Part shown: positions 53,419 through 61,761 of the stretch, in pieces
Numbering within the stretch: the stretch's first letter is position 1
How the letters are laid out: every line of letters begins with the position of its first letter
From: Arthrobacter mobilis
GTDB lineage: Bacteria; Actinomycetota; Actinomycetes; Actinomycetales; Micrococcaceae
DNA length: 64,000 nt
Direction: 5' to 3'
NCBI RefSeq assembly: GCF_012395835.1
Contig: NZ_JAAZSQ010000002.1
Span: forward strand, 365,015 to 429,014
Made by a program: the position numbers and the translations under genes
Notes under the pieces: generated by a model
Told to the model about the DNA's origin: nothing
Database searches by the model: none
Seen by the model: the letters and a program-made list of their open reading frames with translations, nothing else

Positions 53419-54930
53419 ATGAGCGAGAACCAGGATCCCGCGGCCCGGCGCGTGCCGCCGCCGCCGCAGAATCCGCCCTCCGCCCCGGCCGGGTCGGGTG
53501 CGCCGCGCGTTCCGTCACCGGGGCAGCACGCAACCCAGCCCATCGGGCCGGTGCCGAACCAGACCCAGCCCATCGACCGCCTCTCCGGCGAACGTACAGC
53601 AGCGCCGCAGCAGGAAGGGGCATGGTACCGGCCCGAGCCTCCCGCGCACCCGGCCCCGCAACCTTCCCACGGTTCCGCACCCTTCGCGCCGGGCGCCGCC
53701 TTCCACACCGCCGGCAACGGGCAGGCTCCCGGCCCGGCCAAGCCGGCGGCCCGGAAGCGTTTTGGTGCCGGCACCCTCGTGACCGGCATGCTGCTGGCCG
53801 GCCTGGCCGGCGGCGGCGTCGCGGTGGGAACCCAGGCCCTGTCCGGTAGCTCCACCGTCGCGGTCGCGCCGGCCGGCGAGTCCGGGCAGCTGATCATTAA
53901 CAACACGGATTCGGTCAACGAAATCACTGCGGCTGCCGCCAAGGCCTCGCCCAGCGTGGTGACCATCTCGGTCAGCGGCGGCGGCAGCGGGGGATCCGGC
54001 TCGGGGATCATCCTGGACACCGAGGGACACATCCTCACCAATACCCACGTGGTGACCTTGGGCGGCACCGTGGCCGACCCGTCCGTGCAGGTGCGTACCC
54101 AGGACGGCAGGGTCCACCGTGCCTCCATCGTCGGCACCGACCCGCTCTCGGACCTGGCCGTGATCAAGATCGACGCCGGGGGCCTGACCCCGGTGGCGTT
54201 CGCCGACTCCGACAAGCTCAACGTCGGCGACACCGCCATCGCCATTGGTTCACCGCTCGGCCTCAGCGGCACGGTGACGGACGGCATCATTTCCACGCTG
54301 AACCGGACCATCAGCGTGTCCTCCTCGGCCGTTCCGGAAGATACCGGGGACAGCAGCCAAGGCAACCCCGAGGACCAGTTCAACTTCCAGTTCCCCGGCC
54401 AGGAACAGGGCAGGTCGGGCGGCCAGGGCAGCATCTACCTGAACGTGATGCAGACGGACGCGGCGATCAACCATGGCAACTCCGGCGGGGCTCTGGTCAA
54501 TACTGCCGGCGAGCTGATCGGCGTCAACGTAGCCATCGCGTCTTCCGGCGAAGACAGCGGCAACATCGGCGTCGGCTTCGCCATCCCGAGCAACTACGCC
54601 AAGCGCGTGGCCGAGGAACTGATCGCCGACGGCGAGGCCAGCCACGGCTACCTCGGCGTCAGCATCACCGACCAGGCGGCACAGGATTCGTCCCAGTTCT
54701 CCGTCGGCGCCGCGGTGGCCGACGTTGTCTCCGGCTCCCCGGCGGACGAGGCCGGGATTCGCAAGGGCGACGTGATCACCGCCGTCGGAAAGCGGGTCAT
54801 CGAGGACAGCCAGTCCCTGACCGCGGCCATCCGTGAATACAGCGGTGGCTCCAAGGTCACCGTGGAGCTGCTGCGTGACGGTGAGCAGCGCAGCGTCGAA
54901 GTGACCCTCAAGGAAGCTTCCGAGAGCTGA
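53419..54930 (+). CDS. HtrA/DegP-like trypsin-type serine protease with PDZ domain
   Basis: The ATG at 53419 is chosen because AAAGGA lies 6 nt upstream; earlier ATGs overlap that site. The 503-residue protein has a Pro/Gln-rich cytoplasmic region (about 1-115), one transmembrane helix (about 118-140), a trypsin-like protease domain and a C-terminal PDZ domain (about 410-500). The triad is visible: His about 210 (NTHVV), Asp about 245 (SDLAVIK) and Ser about 355 (GNSGGAL). It is predicted to act outside the membrane on misfolded proteins. An unusual Gln/Gly-rich insert (QGNPEDQFNFQ to GRSGGQG) separates the two barrels. A hairpin follows. Confidence 0.9.
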   Translation: MSENQDPAARRVPPPPQNPPSAPAGSGAPRVPSPGQHATQPIGPVPNQTQPIDRLSGERTAAPQQEGAWYRPEPPAHPAPQPSHGSAPFAPGAAFHTAGNGQAPGPAKPAARKRFGAGTLVTGMLLAGLAGGGVAVGTQALSGSSTVAVAPAGESGQLIINNTDSVNEITAAAAKASPSVVTISVSGGGSGGSGSGIILDTEGHILTNTHVVTLGGTVADPSVQVRTQDGRVHRASIVGTDPLSDLAVIKIDAGGLTPVAFADSDKLNVGDTAIAIGSPLGLSGTVTDGIISTLNRTISVSSSAVPEDTGDSSQGNPEDQFNFQFPGQEQGRSGGQGSIYLNVMQTDAAINHGNSGGALVNTAGELIGVNVAIASSGEDSGNIGVGFAIPSNYAKRVAEELIADGEASHGYLGVSITDQAAQDSSQFSVGAAVADVVSGSPADEAGIRKGDVITAVGKRVIEDSQSLTAAIREYSGGSKVTVELLRDGEQRSVEVTLKEASES

Positions 54931-54962
54931 GATTGCGGGGCACTCTGCGGTCGCTCCGACGT

Positions 54963-54997
54963 CCGGGCGGGTCCTGCCGGAGGCAGGACCCGCCCGG
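54963..54997 (+). terminator. terminator hairpin after the HtrA-like gene
   Basis: A perfect 16-bp GC-rich stem (54963-54978 with 54982-54997) with loop GGA lies about 30 nt after the stop codon. Confidence 0.7.
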
Positions 54998-55004
54998 CGC
55001 CGCT

Positions 55005-55085
55005 TAACATGTCCCGTCCGAGGGATAACATGCCGTCTTCCTCGTTAACCTGCCGTCTTCCCCGGTCACATGGACGCTGCCGGCG
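55005..55085 (+). repeat. imperfect 20-21 bp direct repeats upstream of etfB
   Basis: Four copies begin at 55005, 55026, 55046 and 55066. The first three share TAAC(A/C)TG(C/T)C and the second and third are nearly identical (TAACMTGCCGTCTTCC). The spacing is about two helical turns. They lie between the HtrA terminator and the etfB start, and could be a multi-site operator. Confidence 0.5.
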
Positions 55086-55172
55086 GGCGCGGAGTCCGGG
55101 TTCTGCCGCCCAAACGGTAAGGTTAGCTACGTTTGCAGCCTGCGCCAGACCGCGGAAGGAAGACACGCAACG

Positions 55173-55982
55173 ATGGACGATGCAGCCACGCTGAACATTG
55201 TGGTCCTGGTCAAATACGTCCCGGACACCCAGTTCGACCGGCAGCTGGACAGTGGAACCTACACCACCGACCGCTCCGAGAGCATCCTGTCCGAACTGGA
55301 CGAGTACGCAGTCGAGGCTGCCCTGCAGCTGATCGAGGCCCGCGGCGGTGCCAAGGCAGGCAACAAGGTCATCGCATTGACCATGGGCCCGGCCCCGGCT
55401 GTCAACGCGGTGAAGAAGGCCCTGCAGCTGGGCGCCACCGAGGGCGTGCACCTGGTGGACGACGCGCTCGCCGGCTCCGATGCCGCCGGCACCTCGCTGG
55501 CGCTCGCCGCGGCCATCCGGCGGCTCGGTCCGGTGGACCTGGTGATTGCCGGCATGTCGTCCACGGACGGCGAAACCTCGCTGGTTCCGGCCCAGTTGGC
55601 AGAGCGGCTGGGGCTGCCGCAGGTCACCTTCGCCGCCTCGCTCCAGGTCGAGGATTCAACCGTTACTGCCCGCCGCGATGGCGAGCGGCAGGCGGAGACA
55701 GTGCAGGCGCAGCTGCCGGCGCTGGTCTCCGTGACGGACCAGATCAACGAGCCGCGGTACCCGAATTTCAAGGGCATCATCGCGGCGAAGAAAAAGAAGA
55801 TTACCGAACTGGCGCTGGCGGACCTGGGCCTGGAGCCGGCCCAGGTCGGTGCCGCGGGCGCGTGGACGGCGGTGCTTTCCGCCGAGCCCCGGCCGGCGCG
55901 CAGCCAGGGCATCATCATCACGGACGAGGGCGACGCGGGAATCAAGCTGGTGGATTTCCTCGCTTCCCGGAAGCTGCTCTAG
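55173..55982 (+). CDS. etfB: electron transfer flavoprotein beta subunit
   Basis: The 269-residue protein has the ETF beta patterns IVVLVKYVPDTQ, LDEYAVEAALQL and VIAGMSSTDGETS, and a C-terminal KKKKIT element that contacts the alpha subunit. ETF collects electrons from acyl-CoA dehydrogenases and related flavoproteins and passes them to the quinone pool. The ATG follows a GGAAGGA ribosome site at longer than usual spacing. AAGGTTAGC and an AT-richer patch about 45 nt upstream could hold the promoter. The stop is 13 nt from etfA. Confidence 0.93.
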   Translation: MDDAATLNIVVLVKYVPDTQFDRQLDSGTYTTDRSESILSELDEYAVEAALQLIEARGGAKAGNKVIALTMGPAPAVNAVKKALQLGATEGVHLVDDALAGSDAAGTSLALAAAIRRLGPVDLVIAGMSSTDGETSLVPAQLAERLGLPQVTFAASLQVEDSTVTARRDGERQAETVQAQLPALVSVTDQINEPRYPNFKGIIAAKKKKITELALADLGLEPAQVGAAGAWTAVLSAEPRPARSQGIIITDEGDAGIKLVDFLASRKLL

Positions 55983-55995
55983 GAGGACGCGGAAC

Positions 55996-56949
55996 ATGAC
56001 CGATACGGCCCGGATCCTGGTATTCATCGACAACCTTGCCGGTGCACTGCACAAGGTGCAGCACGAACTGCTCACGCTGGCCCGTTCCCTGGGCGAACCG
56101 GTGGCAGCCGTCGGCGGTGTGCCGGACGAGGCGTTGCTGGCCGAACTGGGCAGCCATGGTGTGGCCACGGTCTACCGCCCGGCGGCGGACCTGGAGGACA
56201 GCCTGGTGGCGCCCAAGGCGGCTTTCCTGGCCAACGCGGTGCGCGCCGCGGCTCCGTCCGCGGTGCTGCTGGAGAACGGTTTCGGAGGAAAGGAAATTGC
56301 CGCCCGCCTGGGCATCAAGCTTTCGTCCGGCGTCATCACCGACGCCGTCGCCGTGGCACCTGACCTGTCGGTGACCAAGAGCGTGTTCGCCGGCGCCTAC
56401 ACGGTGGTGGCCAAGGTGACCACCGGCACTCCGGTCATCACGGTCAAGCCCAACACCATTGAGGCCGCTGCCGCCGGCACCGGCGGAGTTCCGCAGGTGG
56501 TGGAGGTGGACCCGGGGGATCCCGGTCCCGCTGCCCGGATTATCGAACGCAGCCCCAAGCCTGCCACCGGACGTCCGGAGCTGTCGGAGGCCCGCGTGGT
56601 CGTGGCCGGTGGCCGCGGAGTGGACGGGGACTTCGGTCCCATCGAGGAACTCGCCGACGCCCTGGGCGGAGCCGTGGGTGCTTCCCGGGCCGCCACGGAC
56701 GCCGGCTGGATCGAGCACTCGGCACAGGTCGGGCAGACCGGCACCACGGTGTCGCCGCAGCTGTACATCTCCGCCGGCATCTCCGGGGCCATCCAGCAGA
56801 AGGCCGGCATGCAGACGGCCCAGGTCATCGTCGCCGTGAACAAGGACCCCGATTCCCCGGTCTTCGAGATCGCGGACTTCGGCATCGTCGGCGACCTGTT
56901 CAAGGTGCTGCCGCAGGCCGCCGAGGAAATCCGGAAGCGGAAGGGCTAA
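55996..56949 (+). CDS. etfA: electron transfer flavoprotein alpha subunit
   Basis: The 317-residue protein has the ETF alpha N-domain and the FAD-binding C-terminal domain (about 190-317) with VVAGGRGVDGDFG, the RAATDAGW loop and LYISAGISGAIQQKAG. It binds FAD and interacts with EtfB as a cytosolic heterodimer. AGGAGG lies about 10 nt before the ATG. The PIG-L deacetylase gene starts 7 nt after the stop, so the three genes form one transcription unit. Confidence 0.94.
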   Translation: MTDTARILVFIDNLAGALHKVQHELLTLARSLGEPVAAVGGVPDEALLAELGSHGVATVYRPAADLEDSLVAPKAAFLANAVRAAAPSAVLLENGFGGKEIAARLGIKLSSGVITDAVAVAPDLSVTKSVFAGAYTVVAKVTTGTPVITVKPNTIEAAAAGTGGVPQVVEVDPGDPGPAARIIERSPKPATGRPELSEARVVVAGGRGVDGDFGPIEELADALGGAVGASRAATDAGWIEHSAQVGQTGTTVSPQLYISAGISGAIQQKAGMQTAQVIVAVNKDPDSPVFEIADFGIVGDLFKVLPQAAEEIRKRKG

Positions 56950-56956
56950 GGCCGGG

Positions 56957-57718
56957 GTGGAACTGAGCCGTTTCGAGCCCGGTGCGGCAGGCCTGCAGCA
57001 GGTGCTGGTCTTCGCCGCCCACCCGGACGACGTGGACTTCGGCGCCGCCGGCACCATCGCCGGCTGGACCGCCGCAGGTGTCAAGGTCACTTACTGCATC
57101 ATGACCGACGGCGATGCCGGTGGCTTCGATGAATCCCATCGTGCCGGGATCGTCGCCATGCGGGCACGCGAGCAGAAAGCCGCCGCAGGCCTTGTCGGTG
57201 TGGAGGACATCCGCTTCCTGGGCCAGCGCGACGGCTACCTGGAGCCCACCCACGACGTGGTGAAGCAGGTGGTCGAGCTGATCCGCGAACTCCGGCCGGA
57301 CGTGGTGCTGTCGATGCACCCGGAACGCGCCTGGGACCGTATCCAGAAGAGCCATCCGGACCATCTGGCCTGCGGCGAGGCGGTGACCCGCGCGGTCTAT
57401 CCCGCGGCGGAGAATCCCTATGCGTTCCCGGAGCTGGTCGAGGCAGGACTGACGGCTTACAAGGTTCCCTATCTGTGGTTCTACGGGGGGCCGCGGGAAC
57501 GGGACAACCACTTTGTGGACGTGACCGACCAGGTCGAAGCCAAGCTGGCGGCCATCCGGATCCATGCCAGCCAGCATCCGGACCTGCCTGCGATGGACGC
57601 CATGGTCCGGGCGAACCTGAAGGAGAATGCCCGGCGCTGCGGCCTGGCCGAAGACCGCAGCGCCGAGGTGTTCCACGTCGTGGGGATCAATACGCCGGTG
57701 ACGTTCGCCGGCTTCTAG
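56957..57718 (+). CDS. PIG-L family N-acetylglucosaminyl deacetylase-like protein
   Basis: The 253-residue protein carries the zinc-binding AHPDD motif at residues 21-25 and the third metal-ligand segment SHPDHLACG near residue 134. This family deacetylates GlcNAc-linked substrates, including the mycothiol intermediate (MshB) and mycothiol conjugates (Mca). The exact substrate cannot be decided; the position after etfBA is conserved in Micrococcales. The GTG start is 7 nt after etfA. FDESHRAG and FGAAGTIAGW are typical of the short LmbE-like branch. Confidence 0.9.
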   Translation: MELSRFEPGAAGLQQVLVFAAHPDDVDFGAAGTIAGWTAAGVKVTYCIMTDGDAGGFDESHRAGIVAMRAREQKAAAGLVGVEDIRFLGQRDGYLEPTHDVVKQVVELIRELRPDVVLSMHPERAWDRIQKSHPDHLACGEAVTRAVYPAAENPYAFPELVEAGLTAYKVPYLWFYGGPRERDNHFVDVTDQVEAKLAAIRIHASQHPDLPAMDAMVRANLKENARRCGLAEDRSAEVFHVVGINTPVTFAGF

Positions 57719-57721
57719 CGG

Positions 57722-57752
57722 CCGGGCAGCTGCCGGAACGTGAGCTGCCCGG
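57722..57752. terminator. hairpin between the PIG-L and RskA-like genes
   Basis: CCGGGCAGCT (57722-57731) pairs with AGCTGCCCGG (57743-57752) between two converging genes. Confidence 0.55.
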
Positions 57753-57794
57753 GTCCCCGTCCCGAACCTGCAAGGGCGGGGAAGCCACTGAGCG

Positions 57795-58385
57795 CTACTT
57801 CTGCAGCGGGATAGTCACCGCGAAGGGCGGGGTCGGCGACTCCGAGCCGCCGCTGGGTTCCAGCGTGACGGCCAGTTCCTTGAAGCCGCCGATGTGCTCG
57901 ATCACCACCGGCCGGGCACCGGAGATGTTCTCCTGCGTGAGCATGCCGGCGGAGACCGGCGCCGACCCGTCGGCCGGAATCTTCCACAGCTGGTAGACCC
58001 CGTTCCGGCCCGGGGAGGCCAGATCGTCGAACCCGACGACGGCGGCATCCCGGCTGGCGGATACCGCCACCGAGGCGGTGCCGCCGGGGGCCTCGACCGA
58101 TGTGCTGGCGACATCAGGTGCCTGCCGGACCGCTTCCTCTACGGAACCGCCGCCGAGTGTTTTGACCAGGGCGAATCCGCCGACGGCCAGGACGATGGCG
58201 GCCACCACGGCGAGCAGTCCCTTCACCGCCGGGCTCGTCGGACGTCCGGGGGCGGCGGCATCATCGTCGGCAGTGAGCTGGTCCGCGTGCAGGACCGAAT
58301 TATCCTCGAACTCCGGCTCCTGTCCAGCGGATTCCCCGCTGTTGCGTCGTGCGTTCTTGCTGTCCCGTGATACTGGCGTTTCCAT
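57795..58385 (-). CDS. RskA-like anti-sigma C-terminal domain membrane protein
   Basis: The 196-residue protein has an acidic N-terminus of about 60 residues, one transmembrane helix (about 64-86) and an extracytoplasmic domain matching the anti-sigma-K RskA family (GVYQLWKIPADGSAPVSAGML and FAVTIP). The N-terminal part lacks any zinc-finger or recognisable sigma-binding motif and is shorter than usual, and no sigma-factor gene is adjacent. It may be a sensor that has lost or replaced its sigma partner. The ATG at 58385 has only GGAA upstream. Located between converging PIG-L and the leftward trmL. Confidence 0.75.
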   Translation of the reverse strand: METPVSRDSKNARRNSGESAGQEPEFEDNSVLHADQLTADDDAAAPGRPTSPAVKGLLAVVAAIVLAVGGFALVKTLGGGSVEEAVRQAPDVASTSVEAPGGTASVAVSASRDAAVVGFDDLASPGRNGVYQLWKIPADGSAPVSAGMLTQENISGARPVVIEHIGGFKELAVTLEPSGGSESPTPPFAVTIPLQK

Positions 58386-58485
58386 ATAGTTCCAGCATAC
58401 GGGCCGGTCGGACGCGGGTGGCGGAAGCTGGCGGGCGCGGCTCGGGTTCGGGAAGGGCCGGCACGCCGGGCGCGGGGGCCCGCTC

Positions 58486-58953
58486 CTAGATCCGGGCGCC
58501 GGCGAAGCCGTGCTGCCGCCACGCTTCGTAGACGGCAATCGAGGCCGAATTGGCCAGGTTCAGCGAGCGCAGCGACGGCAGCATGGGCAGCCGGACCCGC
58601 GCGGTCACATGCGGGTCCTGTTTCACGGCCTCGGGCAGTCCCACGGACTCGGGGCCGAACATCAGCACGTCCCCCGGGGCATAGCTGATGTCCGTGTAGG
58701 AGCGTTCCCCGTCCGAGGTGAAGGCGTAGACGTTCTCCGGCTGCAGTGCCTGCCACGCATCCTCGAGGTTCTTGTGGACGTGGACGACGGCGAGGTCATG
58801 GTAGTCCAGCCCGGCCCGCCGGAGCTTGGCGTCCTCGAAGCTGAAGCCCAGCGGTTCGACCAAATGCAGTTCGGCGCCGGTGATGGCAGCCAGCCGGATG
58901 GCGTTTCCGGTATTGCCGGGGATTTCGGGAGTGTAGAAGAGGATGCGGAACAC
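58486..58953 (-). CDS. trmL: tRNA (cytidine/uridine-2'-O-)-methyltransferase TrmL
   Basis: The 155-residue SPOUT-class enzyme methylates the 2'-OH of the wobble nucleotide (position 34) in certain leucine tRNAs. The trefoil-knot motifs are clear: YTPEIPGNTGNAIRL near the N-terminus, VLMFGPESVGLP and LNLANSASIAVYE near the C-terminus. The GTG at 58953 gives the family's usual MFRI start and length. A TAAGAT hexamer (58961-58966) ends 7 nt upstream and GGAA lies in between. An ATG three codons earlier is the alternative. Confidence 0.92.
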   Translation of the reverse strand: MFRILFYTPEIPGNTGNAIRLAAITGAELHLVEPLGFSFEDAKLRRAGLDYHDLAVVHVHKNLEDAWQALQPENVYAFTSDGERSYTDISYAPGDVLMFGPESVGLPEAVKQDPHVTARVRLPMLPSLRSLNLANSASIAVYEAWRQHGFAGARI

Positions 58954-58960
58954 GGCTTCC

Positions 58961-58966
58961 ATCTTA
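58961..58966 (-). promoter_or_regulatory. candidate -10 element of trmL
   Basis: TAAGAT on the minus strand ends 7 nt before the GTG at 58953, compatible with a leaderless transcript. Confidence 0.3.
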
Positions 58967-59004
58967 TGCCCGGCCTGGCCGGGCGGCGTCCGGCCCGCTC
59001 CCGG

Positions 59005-59931
59005 TCAGCGGTGCATGCCGGCCAGCAGCCGGGCCAGGGAGGGCACATGGACAGTGTTCGGTGCCGGACCGGAGGAGAGGAACTGCTTGAGTTCGCGTAC
59101 CAGCCGCGCGGCGTTGACCACATGGACCGGGCCGTATCCTCCCGGGTCGTAGCCCCTGGCATAGTCCACCACCGGCTCGTGCAGGTTGCCGTCCGGGCTG
59201 TGGATGACCGTCCAGCCCTGCACATTCAGTTCGGGGAAGAGATCCTGCATGCGCCGGACCGCGGGAGCCAGCCGCGGAGGCTCGACCACCCGGCCGTCCT
59301 TGTGCAGGGTGGACCCGTCCCAGCGGAAAATCCCTTTGGGCAGCAGCATCGAATCGATCAGCGCCAGGCGGTAGCCGGCGAGCAGGGCATGGTCGATGTA
59401 GCCGTGCTCGCCGGGGGTGTGCAGCCCGTTGATTAGCCGTGCCGACGGCATGACGGCGACGATTTGCTGGGCAAGCAGCGCGACCGTGCGGGCCTCGCGC
59501 TGCAGGCGGGAGGTGGCGCCGAAGATGCCGCGCTTGCGCGGCACGCCGTGGATCTGCTGCCGGGCCACCGACAGCGGCACCACGGCGGAGGCCTCGGCCG
59601 AATCGTAGGACGGGACATAGACGGCCGGCGCGGCAGCTGCGGCCCGGTCCCCGGCCGCACCGGTCCGGCTGCTGAAGCCGGCCTCCCGCCCGGGTGCCGT
59701 GCCCGCCGCCCGCGGCACCTGGGCCGGGGGGCCGTAGGAACGGTCGTACTGCTGGCGCGCCTGCGGGTCGCTGAGGACCTCGTAGGCCAGAGTCACCTCG
59801 TGGAAGTGGGCAGCATCGCCGCCGTGGTCTGGGTGGGTGGCCCGGGCAGCCTTCCGGTAGGCGGCCTTGATCTGGCGCACGGTGGCATTCGTGGGCACTC
59901 CCAGGATCTCGTAGTGGGACGGGGGAGTCAC
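59005..59931 (-). CDS. DnaJ-domain protein
   Basis: The 308-residue protein has an N-terminal J-domain (about 4-66) with the essential HPD in ATHPDHGG and YEILGVP at the start. A Pro/Ala-rich linker and a C-terminal region of about 180 residues without zinc fingers or a typical DnaJ C-terminal domain follow. It would stimulate an Hsp70 partner; the C-terminal domain, with RRMQDLFPELNVQGWTVIHS, may be a client- or nucleic acid-binding module related to nuclease-associated domains (weak). The GTG at 59931 has GGAAAGGGG upstream. It lies 97 nt downstream of the RibD-C gene. Confidence 0.85.
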   Translation of the reverse strand: MTPPSHYEILGVPTNATVRQIKAAYRKAARATHPDHGGDAAHFHEVTLAYEVLSDPQARQQYDRSYGPPAQVPRAAGTAPGREAGFSSRTGAAGDRAAAAAPAVYVPSYDSAEASAVVPLSVARQQIHGVPRKRGIFGATSRLQREARTVALLAQQIVAVMPSARLINGLHTPGEHGYIDHALLAGYRLALIDSMLLPKGIFRWDGSTLHKDGRVVEPPRLAPAVRRMQDLFPELNVQGWTVIHSPDGNLHEPVVDYARGYDPGGYGPVHVVNAARLVRELKQFLSSGPAPNTVHVPSLARLLAGMHR

Positions 59932-60028
59932 ACTGGCCCCTTTCCATGCGGCAACTGTCGTGCAAGTCTGAGGAATCCAACGTCTGCGCGCCCGCGCCGG
60001 TTCCGCGGGCGTCTCCGGGCGGACCGGG

Positions 60029-60817
60029 TCACGACCCGGGCCGGGCGGCCTTGTAGCGCAGCAGGAGCATGCCCGCCGACTCCAGGATGTGCACCAGTTC
60101 CATCCCCTGGAGCGTCTGTTCGGGTCCGCCGTCGGCAATCCGCTTCCCGGTGCCGCCTGCCAGCACCGGGGAGAGGGTCAGGCAGAGCTCGTCCACCAGC
60201 CCGGCCGCTTGGAAGGCGCCGAAGAGGACGGGACCGCCCTCGCTGTGGATGCTGTGCCAGCCGCGTCCGGCCAGCGCTTCCACTATGCGGGCGGGCTCGG
60301 CGGAGCCGGTGCCGACGTCGATGACGTCGGCGACCTCGCTCAGCGCCTGCCGCCGGGCGGCGCCGGCCCGGGCCGAGGTCAGCAGCACCGGCCGCACCGG
60401 GGCCTGCGCGAAGAATCCGCCCGCCGGGTCCAGGTCCAGGGATCCGGAGACGACGGCGATGGCCGGATGGGCGGGCAGGCCCCGTCCGGCGCGCCAGGCC
60501 AGGTCTTCTTCGGACAGCAGCGGTCCCGCGTAGCCTTCCGCCCGCACGGTACCGGCGCCGACCAGGATCACGTCCGCCTGGCGGCGCAGCAGGGTGAAGA
60601 CGTGCTGGTCCACTACGTCGCCCAGGCCGCCGGCGCGGCCTTCGTAGGTGGCCGCGCCGTCGAGGCTGGACACGAAGTTGAACCGCACCCAGGGCCGGTC
60701 TCCGTCCGGAACCGCGTACCAGTCCAGCAGTTGCCCGTCGGTGGCATCCGGGATGTGCTCCGGGAAAACCTGGTTGATCGCACGCAGGGCGCCGGAGCCG
60801 CTCACGCCTGCGCTCAT
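60029..60817 (-). CDS. RibD C-terminal-type (dihydrofolate reductase-fold) reductase
   Basis: The 262-residue protein is a stand-alone RibD_C domain with NFVSSLDGAAT, DVILVGAGTVRAEGY and a C-terminal SEGGPVLFG loop that binds NADPH. Family members reduce the pyrimidine intermediate of riboflavin synthesis, but some actinobacterial orphans (for example Mycobacterium tuberculosis Rv2671) act as dihydrofolate reductases. No deaminase domain or other riboflavin genes are present here. It overlaps the preceding DHPS paralogue by 4 nt, which favours a pterin or folate role (inference). Confidence 0.85.
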   Translation of the reverse strand: MSAGVSGSGALRAINQVFPEHIPDATDGQLLDWYAVPDGDRPWVRFNFVSSLDGAATYEGRAGGLGDVVDQHVFTLLRRQADVILVGAGTVRAEGYAGPLLSEEDLAWRAGRGLPAHPAIAVVSGSLDLDPAGGFFAQAPVRPVLLTSARAGAARRQALSEVADVIDVGTGSAEPARIVEALAGRGWHSIHSEGGPVLFGAFQAAGLVDELCLTLSPVLAGGTGKRIADGGPEQTLQGMELVHILESAGMLLLRYKAARPGS

Positions 60818-61761
60818 GCCTGCCCGAAGGGCTCGTTGACGTCCCCCATGTTGTGCTTCAAGTAGGCCGGTTCCCGCCAGCCCAGGGCAGCCTCGGCCAG
60901 CCGGACGGCTGAACTGGCTTCGGGGATGTTATGCATCCGGACAATCCGGGCACCGTTCATAATGCACATCACGGCCGCCGCCAGGGACCCGGCCAGCCGG
61001 TCCTGCTTGGGCTGGTTCAGCGTCTCGCCGATGAAGTCCTTGTTGGACACCGCGGCCAGCGCAGGGAAGCCCAGGGCGGCGATCTCCGCGAAGCGGCGGG
61101 TGATTTCCAGCGAGTGCAGGGTGTTCTTGTTCAGGTCGTGGCCCGGATCGATGATGATCTTCTCCGGCGCGATGCCCAGCTGCACGGCCAGGTCCACCTT
61201 CCGGCGCAGGAAGTCGGCGACCTCCCGGACCACATCCTGGTACTGCGGCCGCGGATACACCGTGCGCGGGGCCGCCAGAGAGTGCGTGATCACCAGGTGG
61301 GCGCCGCTGCCGGCCACCACCGCAGCCATGTCCCTGTTGTGCAGCCCCGTGGTGTCGTTGATGACATTGGCCCCGGCCCTGATGCTGGCCTCGGCGACCT
61401 TGGGGTCGAAGGTATCGGCCGAGATGACCACGTCGGAGGCGGCGCGGACCGCCTCGATGACCGGCACGATCCGCTCCGCCTCCTCGGCCGCCGGCAGCGC
61501 CGGGCCCGGGGCAAACGGCACCCCGCCGATGTCGACCCAGTCCGCGCCATCGTCCACCGCCTGCAGCGCGGCGCCGACGGCGGCCTCCAGGGCGAAGGTG
61601 CGGCCGCCGTCGTAGAACGAATCCGGCGTGCGGTTGATGATTGCCATGACCGCCACCTGCCGGCTGAAGTCGATCCGCCGGCTCCCGAACGTGTGGACAG
61701 GATGCTGCAGGGCGGGCATGAACGCGCCCGGACACCCTTCGGCGGCGGCAGGTACTGTCAC
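60814..61761 (-). CDS. folP: dihydropteroate synthase paralogue (FolP2-like)
   Basis: The 315-residue TIM-barrel protein has MAIINRTPDSFYDGG, a NDTTGLHN loop and an IIDPGHDLNKNTLHSL segment of dihydropteroate synthases. The C-terminal substrate loop reads SNKDFIGETL in place of the SRKxFLG motif of functional FolP1, so it resembles the FolP2 group, whose members may lack DHPS activity. The GTG start overlaps the FAD reductase stop (GTGA), and the RibD-C reductase overlaps its own end. The other folate genes (folE, folB, folK) are absent, supporting a paralogue role. Confidence 0.83.
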   Translation of the reverse strand: MTVPAAAEGCPGAFMPALQHPVHTFGSRRIDFSRQVAVMAIINRTPDSFYDGGRTFALEAAVGAALQAVDDGADWVDIGGVPFAPGPALPAAEEAERIVPVIEAVRAASDVVISADTFDPKVAEASIRAGANVINDTTGLHNRDMAAVVAGSGAHLVITHSLAAPRTVYPRPQYQDVVREVADFLRRKVDLAVQLGIAPEKIIIDPGHDLNKNTLHSLEITRRFAEIAALGFPALAAVSNKDFIGETLNQPKQDRLAGSLAAAVMCIMNGARIVRMHNIPEASSAVRLAEAALGWREPAYLKHNMGDVNEPFGQA

